Both the position numbers and the translations under genes were made by a program. Positions 1 through 8,436 of a stretch of DNA of 64,000 nucleotides are shown one piece after another. Below the pieces are notes generated by a model. That model did not search any database. It saw only the letters and a list, made by a program, of their open reading frames with translations, and was not told where the DNA came from. The stretch's first letter is position 1. Each line of letters begins with the position of its first letter. The stretch is from Candidatus Mailhella merdavium. Lineage in GTDB: Bacteria > Desulfobacterota > Desulfovibrionia > Desulfovibrionales > Desulfovibrionaceae. The stretch spans positions 26,244 through 90,243 of the forward strand of contig DWXS01000083.1 of assembly GCA_019119045.1 (NCBI GenBank). Reading direction: 5' to 3'.

Positions 1-48
1 CGTACCGTTGCGGGTTGTCCGGCTGCGATTCCTGCCAGGAGGCGAAAT

Positions 49-855
49 ATGAGCGAAGGCCCGGAGGAGACTGGCGCAGTGCGCCTGAATAAGGCTCTGG
101 CCGATGCGGGAGTGTGTTCCCGGCGCGGCGCGGACGCGCTGATTTTTGCAGGGCGGGTGCGCGTCAACGGCGCAGTGGCGGACAGCCCGGGTCTGCGTGT
201 GAAAGAGGGCGACAGAATTCTGGTGGACAGCAAGGCCGTAGCATTACGCATGCAGGGACATTCCGGAGGAGAAAAAGGGAAAAAGTGGACGCCCTGCTGG
301 CTCATGCTGCACAAGCCGGTAGGAGTGGTTTCCACGGCGCGGGATCCTGAAGGAAGACGCACCGTACTCGATTTTGTTCCGCCTGCCTGGAAAGGCCGCA
401 GGCTTTTCCCCGTGGGCAGACTTGATTATTTTTCCGAAGGTCTGATTCTGCTTACGGACGACGGGGAACTTGCGCACAGACTTTCCCATCCGCGCTGGCA
501 TCTGCCGCGCCGTTATGAAGTTCTGGTTCGTCCGGGAGAAGGCGCGTCTCTGTCCGCTGCGCTGCGCCGTATGGAACGGGGCATGACCCTGAAGGAGGGC
601 GAGCGTCTGGCTCCGGTGGAAGCCGAGCAGCTTCCTCCTCGCCCTGATATGGGAAAAGGTATTCTGCTCGGTCTGACGCTGCATCAGGGACTGAACCGTC
701 AGATACGCAGAATGTGCAGAGATCTCGGATTGACGGTGCTGAAGCTGCGCCGTGTTTCTCAGGGGCCTTTGCGTCTCGGCTCCCTTCGCTCCGGTGAGAT
801 TCGGCCTCTGGAAGATGCGGAAATCGCCGCATTGCGCCAGGCCGTAGGCCTGTGA
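49..855 (+). CDS. rluB: RluB/RsuA-family pseudouridine synthase
   Basis: Isomerises a specific uridine in rRNA to pseudouridine. The 268-residue protein has an N-terminal S4 RNA-binding domain (about residues 12-60, with RLNKALADAG and SRRGADALI) and a catalytic domain containing GRLDYFSEGLIL, in which Asp126 is the expected catalytic aspartate. The C-terminal QGLNRQIRRM motif is typical of this family. The ATG follows an AGGAGG site (AGGAGGCGAAAT). The family assignment is firm; the choice of rluB rather than rluE or rsuA rests on length and the S4 domain and is not certain. It heads a same-strand chain with pepA and the TtcA-like gene. Confidence 0.9.
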   Translation: MSEGPEETGAVRLNKALADAGVCSRRGADALIFAGRVRVNGAVADSPGLRVKEGDRILVDSKAVALRMQGHSGGEKGKKWTPCWLMLHKPVGVVSTARDPEGRRTVLDFVPPAWKGRRLFPVGRLDYFSEGLILLTDDGELAHRLSHPRWHLPRRYEVLVRPGEGASLSAALRRMERGMTLKEGERLAPVEAEQLPPRPDMGKGILLGLTLHQGLNRQIRRMCRDLGLTVLKLRRVSQGPLRLGSLRSGEIRPLEDAEIAALRQAVGL

Positions 856-932
856 TAAAGCCGCTGCCGCGGCACAGTGTGTCAGACAGCCCGATATATG
901 ACGGAACGGGCAAAATGTGAGGAGATTCAGAA

Positions 933-2489
933 ATGATGGACATACGTTTTCAGGCCGGTGGCGGAGAGCGGTGGAAAGCCGAGGCCGTTCTGGCCTTTTT
1001 CTTTGAAGGGGAAAAGGTGGAGCAGGCTGCTCCCGTATTGGAACAGGCCGTCCCCTGGCTGAGTATTGCCCCTGCCTGGCGTGATTTTCGGGGGAAAAAA
1101 GGCGAAATGACCGTTATGTACGGCCCTGCCGCGATGGATATTCCCCGTGTGATTGCTCTGGGACTGGGAGACAGAGAGAAGGCCGGCAGAGAAGACGGTC
1201 TGATTGCGCTGCGTCATGCCGTGGGCGGTGCGCTGCGTCTGTGCCGGGATCATGGTTTGGAAAGCGTAGCCGTGGAGATGTCTTCCCTTGAGCGTATTGC
1301 TCCCGTTTACGGTTTTGACGGCCCCGGTCTTGCGCGGGAAATCGCCCTTGCCGCCCTGCTCGGGCTGTATCGGTATGAACGCTGGTTGAGCGTAAAAAAG
1401 GATTCCTCCTCCGATCCCCGCTGGCTGGCCTTTCTTTTCCGCGAAGAGCATGTGAACGACGCCGTGCGCGAGGCTGCACGTCTGGCCGAGGCGGAAGCTG
1501 CGGGCCTCTGTCTGGCCCGGGATTTGGCTAACGGGCCTGCCAACGAGGTGACCCCCGCATTCATGGCCTCTACGGCGGAAGAACTCGTCTCCCGCTTTGC
1601 GGAATGGGGCATGAGCTGCCATGTGCTTGGCCCGAAGGAGCTTGAGGAACGCAATATGGGCGCCTTTCTGGCAGTATCCCGCGGATCGGAGCGCGAACCG
1701 CGTCTTGTGGTTCTGGAATATTCTCCACGCGGAGCAGAGGGAAAGCCCCTTGCGCTGGTGGGCAAGGGAATAACGTTTGACAGCGGAGGAATCAGCCTCA
1801 AACCTTCGGCAGGCATGGCCGAAATGAAGGGCGACATGTCCGGCGCGGCGGCCGTGATGGGCGTATTCGAGGCCCTGGGGCGTCTGGCACCGGGCTGGAC
1901 TCCTCCCTGTCCCGTGGTAGGGCTTATGCCGTGTACGGAAAATATGCCCGGCGGGCGGGCCACAAGGCCCGGGGATATTGTGGTGACCATGTCCGGACGC
2001 AGCATAGAAATCGTCAATACCGACGCCGAAGGCCGGCTCATACTTGCAGACGCGCTGACCTATGCCCAGAAAAACTGGAATCCCGGCGGAATTGTGGATA
2101 TTGCCACATTGACCGGAGCCTGTGCCGTTGCCCTGGGCAAGGGAAACGCCGGGCTCTTCGCCAATGACGATACGCTGGCCGATCTCCTTCATGCCGCGGG
2201 GTGCAGGTTTGGAGAGCGTAACTGGCGGCTTCCTGTCTGGGAAAGCAGTCGGGAAATACTCAAGAGCAACGTTGCGGATATGGTGAATTCCGGTGCGCGC
2301 GAGGGCGGGGCGCTCCATGCGGCCTTCTTCCTGAGCTGTTTTGTGGAGGAAGGGATGCGCTGGGCACATCTGGATATTGCGGCTGCGGATACGGGCGAGT
2401 CGCCCGTCAATGTCAGAGGAGCGACGGGCTTCGGTGTGAGAACGCTGCTTGATGCAGTAAGGAGCGCGCAGCAGTGGCGCTTAAACTGA
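933..2489 (+). CDS. pepA: Leucyl aminopeptidase PepA (M17)
   Basis: Cytosolic M17 metallo-aminopeptidase of 518 residues that removes N-terminal residues from peptides. The two-metal site is visible: KGITFDSGG (Lys278, Asp283), KGDMSG (Asp301) and the family signature NTDAEGRL (362-369, Asp364, Glu366). The N-terminal 180 residues are the variable PepA N domain. Length is normal for the family. The start has two adjacent ATG codons after AGGAG (GAGGAGATTCAGAA). Its last 16 bases overlap the GTG start of the TtcA-like gene, which implies translational coupling. Confidence 0.95.
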   Translation: MMDIRFQAGGGERWKAEAVLAFFFEGEKVEQAAPVLEQAVPWLSIAPAWRDFRGKKGEMTVMYGPAAMDIPRVIALGLGDREKAGREDGLIALRHAVGGALRLCRDHGLESVAVEMSSLERIAPVYGFDGPGLAREIALAALLGLYRYERWLSVKKDSSSDPRWLAFLFREEHVNDAVREAARLAEAEAAGLCLARDLANGPANEVTPAFMASTAEELVSRFAEWGMSCHVLGPKELEERNMGAFLAVSRGSEREPRLVVLEYSPRGAEGKPLALVGKGITFDSGGISLKPSAGMAEMKGDMSGAAAVMGVFEALGRLAPGWTPPCPVVGLMPCTENMPGGRATRPGDIVVTMSGRSIEIVNTDAEGRLILADALTYAQKNWNPGGIVDIATLTGACAVALGKGNAGLFANDDTLADLLHAAGCRFGERNWRLPVWESSREILKSNVADMVNSGAREGGALHAAFFLSCFVEEGMRWAHLDIAAADTGESPVNVRGATGFGVRTLLDAVRSAQQWRLN

Positions 2490-3241
2490 CCTTCGCGCAG
2501 CAGACCTGCGTTCGCGCCGCCGGCAAGGCCATGCAGGAGTGTCGCATGATCCGGCCCGGCGCGCGCGTGGGGGTGGCCGTCTCCGGAGGAATGGACAGTT
2601 TCGTGCTGCTCAAGGTCATGCAGTTGAGGCAGCGCATTGTGCCCTTCCCCTTTGAATTCATGGCCCTGCATGTGAATCCGGGTTTCGATCCGGCAAATCA
2701 TGCGCCGCTTGCGGACTGGCTGCGAACGGAAGGTATTGCCGGACATCTTGAGGTAAGCGATCACGGTCCCCGTGCCCATTCCGGGGAAAATCTGCGGAAC
2801 TCTCCCTGCTTTTACTGCGCCCGCCTGCGACGCAAACGTCTGTTTGCCCTGTGTGAACAATATGGTCTGACGCATCTGGCTTTCGGGCATAATGCAGACG
2901 ATCTCGTCACCAATTTCCTGATGAATCTCGTCCAGACCGGCCGGGTGGACGGCATGAGCATGAACGATGCCTTTTTCGGAGGAAGGCTTCAGGTTATCCG
3001 TCCGCTCCTTCTGGTTGAAAAAAGCGATATTGCCCGGGCGGCGCGACAGTGGGAACTTCCTCTGTGGAGTAATCCCTGTCCTTCAGCAGGCAGAACAAAG
3101 CGGGCGGACATGATGAAGTTGGTCGAGGATATGTGCGAAGGCAGCAGAATTCGGCGCAGAAACATCTTTCACGGTCTGACCCGCTGGCAGTTGGCAAAAG
3201 ACGGCGGAAAAAATCGTACGGAAGACGCAGATATTCTGTGA
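2474..3241 (+). CDS. ttcA: TtcA-like tRNA 2-thiocytidine synthetase (PP-loop ATPase)
   Basis: Adenylates and thiolates a tRNA cytidine, probably position 32, using an Fe-S cluster. The 255-residue protein has the PP-loop SGGMDSF (37-43), a CxxC pair CFYC (112-115) and a third cysteine at 202 (NPCPSAGRTKR), matching the three cluster ligands of TtcA. GHNADD (139-144) is the conserved second nucleotide-binding motif. The GTG start lies inside the end of pepA; no in-frame ATG precedes the PP-loop at a sensible distance. Related TtuA-type enzymes have a similar PP-loop, so the exact tRNA target is inferred. Confidence 0.85.
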   Translation: MALKLTFAQQTCVRAAGKAMQECRMIRPGARVGVAVSGGMDSFVLLKVMQLRQRIVPFPFEFMALHVNPGFDPANHAPLADWLRTEGIAGHLEVSDHGPRAHSGENLRNSPCFYCARLRRKRLFALCEQYGLTHLAFGHNADDLVTNFLMNLVQTGRVDGMSMNDAFFGGRLQVIRPLLLVEKSDIARAARQWELPLWSNPCPSAGRTKRADMMKLVEDMCEGSRIRRRNIFHGLTRWQLAKDGGKNRTEDADIL

Positions 3242-3563
3242 AGTTCGTTGCTGAGTCCGCAAACGTAAAAAATAGCCGGAGTGGTATCGCCGCTTTGTAT
3301 TGCCGTCCCCGGAGCAAATGATCTTCAGCATGCGTACGTTATCCGGGGAAGAAAGGAATTCAGGGAAGCATGTTGTGAAGAGAAAACATTATCGGGAAAA
3401 TGGCGTATGACTTGCCCGATTATGTAAATTCCTACCTTTTCTTCACATTTCGTTGACCTCGGCGGGGCTTGACTTTATCATATGGGCCTCCTGGGGTATT
3501 TCTCTTCTTTTTTCCGAACCCCTGTTATCCGTACATCTGTACATACCATGTCATGGGGAGCCA
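3242..3563 (+). other. Intergenic region without a recognised gene
   Basis: About 320 bases between the TtcA-like gene and the M23 peptidase. I see no conserved ORF, RNA or strong terminator. An in-frame ATG at 3453 could extend the peptidase by 37 residues, but that extension is not conserved-looking and reads through the expected promoter region. Confidence 0.4.
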
Positions 3564-4457
3564 ATGCTTTTCGGCAAGTACCATGTTGTCATATTTAAAG
3601 AAAAGGGAGGCTCCTCGCGGAGCCTGCGCCTTTCCGGCTGGTTTGGATGGCTGTTGTGTCTTGTTTTCTGCGGACTCGTTGCCTGCAACGTATGGCTGTG
3701 GAAGTATTTTACCCAGAATCGTGTGCTGGAAGGCCGACTGGCAGAAGCGGAATACGCGCTTGAAGCCCGTCAGGGACAGCTTACCGGGCTGGCAGAAGAG
3801 CTTGCGGCTGTCCGGGACGACCTGCAAAGAGTGCAGCAGTTCGACACAAAATTGCGTGTTATGGTCAAGAAGGATGTCGGCGTCGACGATCTGCCCCAGG
3901 GCGGAACCGGCGACGCCGGACCGGGCTATATTCCTCTTCATCGCTATGAACTGGCGACCCGTCAGATGCGCGCATTTCTTAAAGAACTGGCGCAGGAAAC
4001 CCGGATGGAGGAAATACGGCAGCAGGAACTTATGCTGGCCATGCGTGAAAATCGCGGCAAGCTGGCTGTCACCCCGTCCATATGGCCGACGGAAGGCTTT
4101 GTTACGTCCAAGTTCGGATATCGCAGCTCTCCCTTTACGGGGCAGAGCAGTTTTCATAAGGGGCTTGATATTGCCGCACCTACGGGCACTCCCATTTATG
4201 CCCCGGCCCGGGGCAAGGTAAGCGCTGCCGGAACAGACGGCGCCTATGGTTTGAGCGTCGATATCAGCCACGGCGGCGGCCTGTCCACAAAGTTCGGACA
4301 TATGTCGAAAATTCTGGTCAAGGCCGGGCAGGAAGTGGAACGCGGGCAGCTTATCGGCCACGTCGGCAGTACGGGGCGTGTTACCGGTCCCCATCTGCAT
4401 TATGAAGTCCGTATCAACGGGGTTCCAACCAATCCTTATGCCTATATTCTGAACTGA
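3564..4457 (+). CDS. Membrane-anchored M23 family peptidoglycan peptidase
   Basis: Murein hydrolase or hydrolase-like activator acting in the periplasm, 297 residues from this start. A short cytoplasmic N-terminus is followed by one membrane segment (about 25-45), a coiled coil (about 52-95) and a C-terminal LytM/M23 domain. Zinc ligands are all present: HKGLD (His198, Asp202) and GPHLHYE (His277, His279), with His246 of GHM as a catalytic candidate, so the enzyme should be active. The start at 3564 is preferred because GGGGAG lies just upstream and it places the membrane segment near the N-terminus; an ATG at 3453 is the alternative. Confidence 0.85.
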   Translation: MLFGKYHVVIFKEKGGSSRSLRLSGWFGWLLCLVFCGLVACNVWLWKYFTQNRVLEGRLAEAEYALEARQGQLTGLAEELAAVRDDLQRVQQFDTKLRVMVKKDVGVDDLPQGGTGDAGPGYIPLHRYELATRQMRAFLKELAQETRMEEIRQQELMLAMRENRGKLAVTPSIWPTEGFVTSKFGYRSSPFTGQSSFHKGLDIAAPTGTPIYAPARGKVSAAGTDGAYGLSVDISHGGGLSTKFGHMSKILVKAGQEVERGQLIGHVGSTGRVTGPHLHYEVRINGVPTNPYAYILN

Positions 4458-5229
4458 GTCGTACGCTTTCGGTTTCGGTAGAACTCGGATTGCGGCAAAG
4501 TGCCGGGGAAAAGAGCTGGACGCTTTTCAGGGTTCTCCCTGTCCAGAGCGGCGCGGCGAGATATCGACGTTACCCTGCACAGGTCGCGCTTTGGGTCGGG
4601 CAGAGTCGTATTGCTGGAGTTTTCTGTTTGTTCAGGCTGTATGCGCCTTCATAAAACGCTGTGAAGGGCATGCCGCCTTTCCTGAGGCCTTTTGCTCTTG
4701 AACGTATCTGCATTTCAGGACGCCATGTTCCGGCTCGCAGCTTTCACTCCTCTGCCGGAATCGCCTCTTCCGACCATACCCGTATGCCCTGCGGCCACCT
4801 CTCGTGGGTCAGATCTCGCGTAGATTGCGGCTGACCGGCGGCGCAGTCTCGCTTCGCTTGACTCCGGGAGCATGTTCAAAACAAAACCTCTTCAAATTGT
4901 TCTGGTGTGAGCAGAAGGGGGATAGCGATACAGCCTTTCCAATTCTTCCCCGGCAAACTCTGTCTGATTTCCCCGGGCGTAATACATCCATCCGTTCAGA
5001 ATATGACAGGATTTTTGGAAAAAGTTCCCCGTTCTGTTGGCTGACCATCAGGATACGGCCATACTGTACGGGAAATTCCTCTGTTCGCCAGCCTTGGAGC
5101 CGGATGATGCGTTATGATTGCCATAAATTTTATTGTATATATTGTATTGAAATAAATTGATAAATTGCTTTTATTCTGTTCTGGAAAGGCGAAATACGAA
5201 AAAAAATTAAAAATATTGCCGAAAATTCC
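4458..5229 (+). other. Long intergenic region with no recognised gene
   Basis: About 770 bases between the M23 peptidase and the tRNA promoter. The first half has chromosome-like composition; from about 5120 it becomes strongly AT-rich, as expected upstream of a strong promoter. The longest open frames (118 codons at 4804-5160 on +, 96 codons at 4996-5286 on -) have no coherent protein character. I can support no feature in it. Confidence 0.5.
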
Positions 5230-5258
5230 TTGACGAAGCAGGCAGTTTCCCCTAATAA
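5230..5258 (+). promoter_or_regulatory. Sigma70-type promoter of the tRNA-Gln/tRNA-Glu operon
   Basis: TTGACG at 5230-5235, a 17-base spacer and TAATAA at 5253-5258, placing a start point a few bases before the tRNA-Gln 5' end at 5272. Both hexamers are close to consensus, as usual for stable RNA promoters. Confidence 0.75.
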
Positions 5259-5271
5259 GACATCTCCACGT

Positions 5272-5346
5272 TGGGCTATCGTTCAATTGGCAGGACGACG
5301 GATTCTGGTCCCGTTAATCATGGTTCGAGTCCATGTAGCCCAGCCA
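5272..5346 (+). tRNA. tRNA-Gln (anticodon CTG)
   Basis: Acceptor arms TGGGCTA and TAGCCCA pair over 7 bp and are followed by G-CCA. The D arm (GTTC/GGAC), the anticodon loop TTCTGGT with CTG, and the T arm CATGG-TTCGAGT-CCATG are all recognisable. The pair closing the anticodon loop is A.C, a small oddity. CCA is encoded. It lies 3 bases before tRNA-Glu in one transcript. Confidence 0.9.
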
Positions 5347-5349
5347 TAT

Positions 5350-5426
5350 GTCCCTATCGTCTAGTCGGCCCAGGACAACGGCCTTTCACGCCGTCAACGC
5401 CGGTTCGAATCCGGCTGGGGACGCCA
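5350..5426 (+). tRNA. tRNA-Glu (anticodon TTC), prophage integration site
   Basis: Acceptor arms GTCCCTA and TGGGGAC, anticodon arm ACGGC-CTTTCAC-GCCGT with TTC, T arm GCCGG-TTCGAAT-CCGGC, encoded CCA. The 3' half from 5384 on is repeated at 50461 and is the bacterial attachment site. The present 3' half was therefore supplied by the incoming element, with a T stem that differs from the displaced copy by compensating changes (GCCGG/CCGGC here, GGGGG/CCCCC there), so the tRNA stays functional. Confidence 0.95.
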
Positions 5427-5428
5427 AC
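5384..5428. other. attL of prophage 1 (in tRNA-Glu)
   Basis: This 45-bp segment aligns without gaps to 50461-50505: an identical 16-bp core (TTTCACGCCGTCAACG), then the T arm with 4 paired differences, then an identical 3' end. The crossover most likely lies in the 16-bp core over the anticodon arm. The integrase gene begins 29 bases inside. Confidence 0.85.
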
Positions 5429-5456
5429 ATTTTCAATGGTTTACACTCTGCCTTAG

Positions 5457-6650
5457 TTACTGGATTGCCGTGTACACATTCGGGTGTACACAAAATGCCT
5501 CTTGAGATTCCGCCTCAGGGGGCATTATTTCTTTAAGCAGCTCGTCAGCCGCCGCCGCGATCCGAGTCGCCCCCAGCGCATCAAGAATGACCGTGGGGGG
5601 CGTGTAAAGGCCCGCACTGCGGATATAGAGATCCGTTGTCGTAGCCCGTGAATGACCCATGAGTATCTGGGCCGCATTGAGGCCACCGCCCACAAAGGTG
5701 ATGGCCGCCGATTTGTGCCGCATGGAGTGAAAGCCGAAAGGCTTCACGCCCGCCCGCCTGCACAGGCGCGGCATGAGGTGATTACGCTGCCGGAAGGGCA
5801 GCCCCATGCAGGTGTCGTTTTGAATCTGCATGAAGACATTATCAACCTGACATGGCCGAACTGAAACCCACCACCTGAGAGCCTTGGCCAGTTCGGGATG
5901 CATACCTGCCCAGCGGGTACGTTTTTTGCCGCCCTTGCCCTTATGATCAGTCAGGCGGATCAGACCTTCATCAAAGCGCAGATCGCGCGACAGCGACAGT
6001 CTGAACACTTCTCCCCGGCGGGCACCGGTATAATAGTACGTCAGCAACATAATGAGATCCTGCCCTTGCGCCTGCTGGAGCACCTTGATCACGTCCTCTT
6101 CTGGCGGCACATACCGCTCTGCCGTGTCAACCGTGTACGGCCTGATCTGCTCGAAAACCTGCATTCCCTGGGGGAAGCCCTCGATATTGTCCTTTCCCCA
6201 GTTCATCGCAGCCAGCAGATTTTTACGATAGACGTTACTGCGATTAAGACTGCGCTCATCAGCCACATCAGCCAGGAACTGAGCCGCCATGGGCTTCGTG
6301 ATACCCTCAAAGGAGTCTATGCCCTCATCCCTGCAGTACAGCAGGAACTCGGCCATGACAGTCTTTTTTTCGGTATAGGTGATATGGCTCATAGTACGCA
6401 TCGCATGATCAAGATACTTTTCAGACCATTCCAAGAGCCGCTCGAAGCCCGTGAGGATCGGGCGCGGTGTTTCCTGCTGCTCCATCGCCGCCAGAATCTC
6501 TTTTTTTCGCTGCACCTCCCAGACTTTTGCCGCGGTCCACTCCGGGCCTTTTTTCCGGCCGGGCGGAAAGACCTTGCTGTCCACTTCCCGGCCATTGATG
6601 ACAACTCTGGCCACCCATTCGTTGTTTCGACGCTTTAACTGTGTAGGCAT
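5457..6650 (-). CDS. int: Tyrosine recombinase integrase of prophage 1
   Basis: Catalyses site-specific integration and excision at tRNA-Glu. The 397-residue protein has an N-terminal arm-binding region, a SAM-like core-binding domain (about 75-170) and a catalytic domain with Arg211 (TGARRGE), HSMR (His308, Arg311), His333 (MGH) and nucleophile Tyr342 (LYIRS). All key residues are present. The gene reads toward the attachment site and its 3' end contains the paired GTGTACAC sites. A related integrase C-terminus lies at 50567-50945. Confidence 0.95.
   Translation of the reverse strand: MPTQLKRRNNEWVARVVINGREVDSKVFPPGRKKGPEWTAAKVWEVQRKKEILAAMEQQETPRPILTGFERLLEWSEKYLDHAMRTMSHITYTEKKTVMAEFLLYCRDEGIDSFEGITKPMAAQFLADVADERSLNRSNVYRKNLLAAMNWGKDNIEGFPQGMQVFEQIRPYTVDTAERYVPPEEDVIKVLQQAQGQDLIMLLTYYYTGARRGEVFRLSLSRDLRFDEGLIRLTDHKGKGGKKRTRWAGMHPELAKALRWWVSVRPCQVDNVFMQIQNDTCMGLPFRQRNHLMPRLCRRAGVKPFGFHSMRHKSAAITFVGGGLNAAQILMGHSRATTTDLYIRSAGLYTPPTVILDALGATRIAAAADELLKEIMPPEAESQEAFCVHPNVYTAIQ
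5470..5491. repeat. Paired GTGTACAC sites, candidate integrase arm sites (left)
   Basis: Two copies of the palindrome GTGTACAC at 5470-5477 and 5484-5491, 14 bases apart, overlap the last codons of the integrase gene. A matching pair lies near the right end at 50352 and 50365. Placement just inside both att sites suggests arm-type integrase or excisionase sites; this is inference. Confidence 0.5.
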
Positions 6651-6804
6651 TGAACCACTCCATCACAGTGCCCCACCGAAAACGCCAGCGGCTCCCACAT
6701 CGCCTGCCGCCGAGTTCTGAAGCTACTCGCCTGACCGTGCGAGGGTCAAGCCGCAGCGCGGCGGCAACCTCGGTCAGTGTAAGTATATCATCAGCGGCAG
6801 GCAT
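6421..6804 (-). CDS. HTH excisionase-like protein overlapping int
   Basis: The first 50 or so residues form a MerR/excisionase-type helix-turn-helix (LTLTEVAAALRLDPRTVRRV and a GSRWRFRW wing), the size and position expected of a recombination directionality factor just upstream of int. The frame stays open for 127 codons and overlaps the first 230 bases of int; the part after about residue 55 looks like a shadow translation of int, so the functional part is probably the N-terminal domain. Confidence 0.55.
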   Translation of the reverse strand: MPAADDILTLTEVAAALRLDPRTVRRVASELGGRRCGSRWRFRWGTVMEWFNAYTVKASKQRMGGQSCHQWPGSGQQGLSARPEKRPGVDRGKSLGGAAKKRDSGGDGAAGNTAPDPHGLRAALGMV

Positions 6805-6809
6805 GGCAG

Positions 6810-6869
6810 CTACCCTCTGACGACTGCCCGAAGAACGAACAGAACCAGCATGATTACAGCGAGTTTCAT
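6810..6869 (-). CDS. Putative 19-residue hydrophobic peptide
   Basis: ATG preceded by GGCGGAG, then a 19-codon frame with residues 3-14 strongly hydrophobic and a basic C-terminus (RAVVRG), ending 5 bases before the HTH gene. It could be a membrane micropeptide or a leader that couples translation of the next gene. Evidence is the ribosome binding site and the composition only. Confidence 0.35.
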   Translation of the reverse strand: MKLAVIMLVLFVLRAVVRG

Positions 6870-6883
6870 GACTCCGCCCGGCA

Positions 6884-7072
6884 TCAGCCCTGACCTGAAA
6901 CCGCTGCCGGGATGCTGGTCAGTTTGCCCAGCCTGCCGCCCGGGCAAAGCGCGGCAAGACGTGTCATGACATCTTCCAGCGTCGATCCGGCAATGCGCAC
7001 AGGCCGGCCGCCCACCAGAGCGAAAACTGTTGCCTTTGCCCTGTCGGGCTGATACATATCGTCTGTCCGCAT
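6884..7072 (-). CDS. Small phage protein, unknown function
   Basis: 62 codons with a strong AAGGAGG 7 bases before the ATG. No domain recognised; the sequence contains FALVGGRPVRIAGSTLEDVM, which looks like a short alpha/beta segment. It lies in the leftward chain between the CII-like gene and the excisionase-like gene, a usual place for small early-left genes. Confidence 0.5.
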   Translation of the reverse strand: MRTDDMYQPDRAKATVFALVGGRPVRIAGSTLEDVMTRLAALCPGGRLGKLTSIPAAVSGQG

Positions 7073-7125
7073 GGTCCCTCCTTGCGGTCCGTGCCTCCGG
7101 CTGTTCGCGCAGCGCGGGGGCTTTG

Positions 7126-7590
7126 TTATGCCTGCTCCAGATTGGCCTGTAGCCGGCCCATGAATTCCGCGCCCTTGTCCAGCACGCCGCGCAGTTCGCG
7201 CAGGATGCGCCGGGCATCAAGCTCACTGATTGAACCATCTTCCAGGGCTCTGCGTCCCTCGCCCGCCACATCGCCCATTTCTCCGAAAAGCTCGCCCATG
7301 ATGGTGACGAGCGTGGGAGCGTCCACAGCATCCACAGGCTCCGGCAGCACGGCGGCATTGACCGTTACCCAGCGGGCAAGTATATCGTTGCCCAGAACGG
7401 CGCAGAGACGCGGCAAAGTCGGAAATGACGGCCAATAGCTGTCGTTTGAAAAAATGCGGTTGGCCACGCGCGGTGACCAGTTCATGGCGGCCGCGATTTC
7501 GTCGTCAGCCCTGCCGCTGAGCGATACTGCGAGGCGCAGGGCGGAAAATGCCGACATGCCCTTGAGAACCTTATCACTGATGCTTTGCAT
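7126..7590 (-). CDS. CII-like phage regulatory protein (CP76-type)
   Basis: 154 residues resembling the P2/186 CII-type phage regulatory family: an N-terminal helical DNA-binding region with ALRLAVSLSGRADDEIAAAMNWSP and a C-terminal helical part with ALEDGSISELDARRILRELR. In such phages this protein activates establishment of repressor synthesis. It is the second gene of the leftward operon after the Cro-like gene. The family call is moderate; the regulatory role is inferred from the family and position. Confidence 0.65.
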   Translation of the reverse strand: MQSISDKVLKGMSAFSALRLAVSLSGRADDEIAAAMNWSPRVANRIFSNDSYWPSFPTLPRLCAVLGNDILARWVTVNAAVLPEPVDAVDAPTLVTIMGELFGEMGDVAGEGRRALEDGSISELDARRILRELRGVLDKGAEFMGRLQANLEQA

Positions 7591-7613
7591 GATATGTCCC
7601 CACAGTTATCATA

Positions 7614-7889
7614 TTATGATATCCTGCCATTCCGGCGCATGCCGGAACGGCAGCTCACCGCCCGCCGCAGCGGCCTGGGCAGCAGCTCTTCAGGTATGCC
7701 AAGCGCACGCAGATGAGGAATATAGTCTTGTGGTATTTCTCCCCGCGCATAGGCCTGCCCCAGCCAAGCCTGGCTCATGCCGAGAGCGGTGGCAATTTTG
7801 TTCAGGCTGGTCCCTTCGCGCATTGTCCAGATTATCATCTTTTCTCGCAGCGTTAAATCGCCTATTATGCTCTCAGTGTTAGTGTCCAT
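7614..7889 (-). CDS. Cro-like HTH protein
   Basis: 91 residues with a helix-turn-helix in the middle (LREKMIIWTMREGTSLNKIATALGMSQAWLG, quoted in two parts: LREKMIIWTM and TSLNKIATALGMS). First gene of the leftward operon and divergent from the CI-like repressor, so the likely role is a Cro-type repressor of the lysogenic promoter. AAGGAGG precedes the ATG. No family named with certainty. Confidence 0.6.
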   Translation of the reverse strand: MDTNTESIIGDLTLREKMIIWTMREGTSLNKIATALGMSQAWLGQAYARGEIPQDYIPHLRALGIPEELLPRPLRRAVSCRSGMRRNGRIS

Positions 7890-7916
7890 GGCGCCTCCTT
7901 ACTCAATTTAGGCAAA

Positions 7917-7945
7917 AACTATCCCCATTTTTATGGTATAGTCAA
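7917..7945 (-). promoter_or_regulatory. Leftward early promoter and overlapping operator
   Basis: On the - strand TTGACT (7945-7940), a 17-base spacer and ATAGTT (7922-7917) give a good promoter for the Cro-like operon. The same bases form an imperfect dyad, ACTATCCCCAT against ATGGTATAGT, and on the + strand TATAGT at 7937-7942 could serve the CI-like gene whose ATG is at 7956. Both promoters share one operator-like element. Confidence 0.6.
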
Positions 7946-7955
7946 TAGGTTAATT

Positions 7956-8435
7956 ATGAAATTGTGTGAACGTCTGCGCTTACTCATTGAAAAAGTAGAA
8001 AATATTTCCCAGAACGAATTCTGCCGCCGGGTAGGACTGAGCCCGCAGACGCTGAGCAAATACCTCACGCCGGAGAAGGAATCAGGGGTGAAAGTGGAAA
8101 CCCTGGACCGAATTATGGCCACTTTCCCCGAGATCAACCCTGCATGGCTCTATTACGGTGAGGGCGAGCCTCTGCGCGCGGATCAGCCGGAAGATGCCGG
8201 CATGGCTCTCCTGCGGGAGCAGGTGGCACGGCTTGAGGGCGAACTGACGCAGGCCCGGAAAATGCTTGTGGATACACAGGCAAAGTATATCGACCTGATG
8301 GAACGATATGACGCTACCAGGGGTCTCCCTCGGGACAAACTGAGCGAGGCTGCCCGGGAACTGAGGGAGCATATGGATGCCCCTGGTGTGCGCTTGGCTG
8401 GTACCAGCCATGGCGACAGTGACAAGCTGAATTAA
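7956..8435 (+). CDS. CI-like prophage repressor (HTH plus coiled coil)
   Basis: 159 residues. Residues 15-50 form an HTH (SQNEFCRRVGLSPQTLSKYL), followed by an INPAWLYYGEG segment common in phage Cro/CI-type regulators and a coiled coil (about 85-115). There is no LexA-like peptidase domain, so induction must work differently from RecA-driven cleavage, perhaps through the antirepressor at 31957-32752. The only rightward gene in the control region. The short distance between the candidate -10 and ATG suggests a nearly leaderless mRNA. Confidence 0.75.
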   Translation: MKLCERLRLLIEKVENISQNEFCRRVGLSPQTLSKYLTPEKESGVKVETLDRIMATFPEINPAWLYYGEGEPLRADQPEDAGMALLREQVARLEGELTQARKMLVDTQAKYIDLMERYDATRGLPRDKLSEAARELREHMDAPGVRLAGTSHGDSDKLN

Positions 8436-8436
8436 A

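Noticed and set aside
1..52. Possible 3' end of an upstream gene (TGA at 50-52 or TAA at 90-92 in another frame)
   Set aside because: Too short to decide which frame, if any, is coding.
927..2369. 480-codon frame antisense to pepA
   Set aside because: Mirror of a GC-rich real gene; composition and lack of any domain show a shadow frame.
4804..5160. 118-codon open frame before the tRNAs
   Set aside because: No ribosome site, no coherent protein character and it runs into the tRNA promoter region.
5898..6638. 246-codon frame antisense to the integrase
   Set aside because: Lies entirely over the well-supported integrase, no domain.
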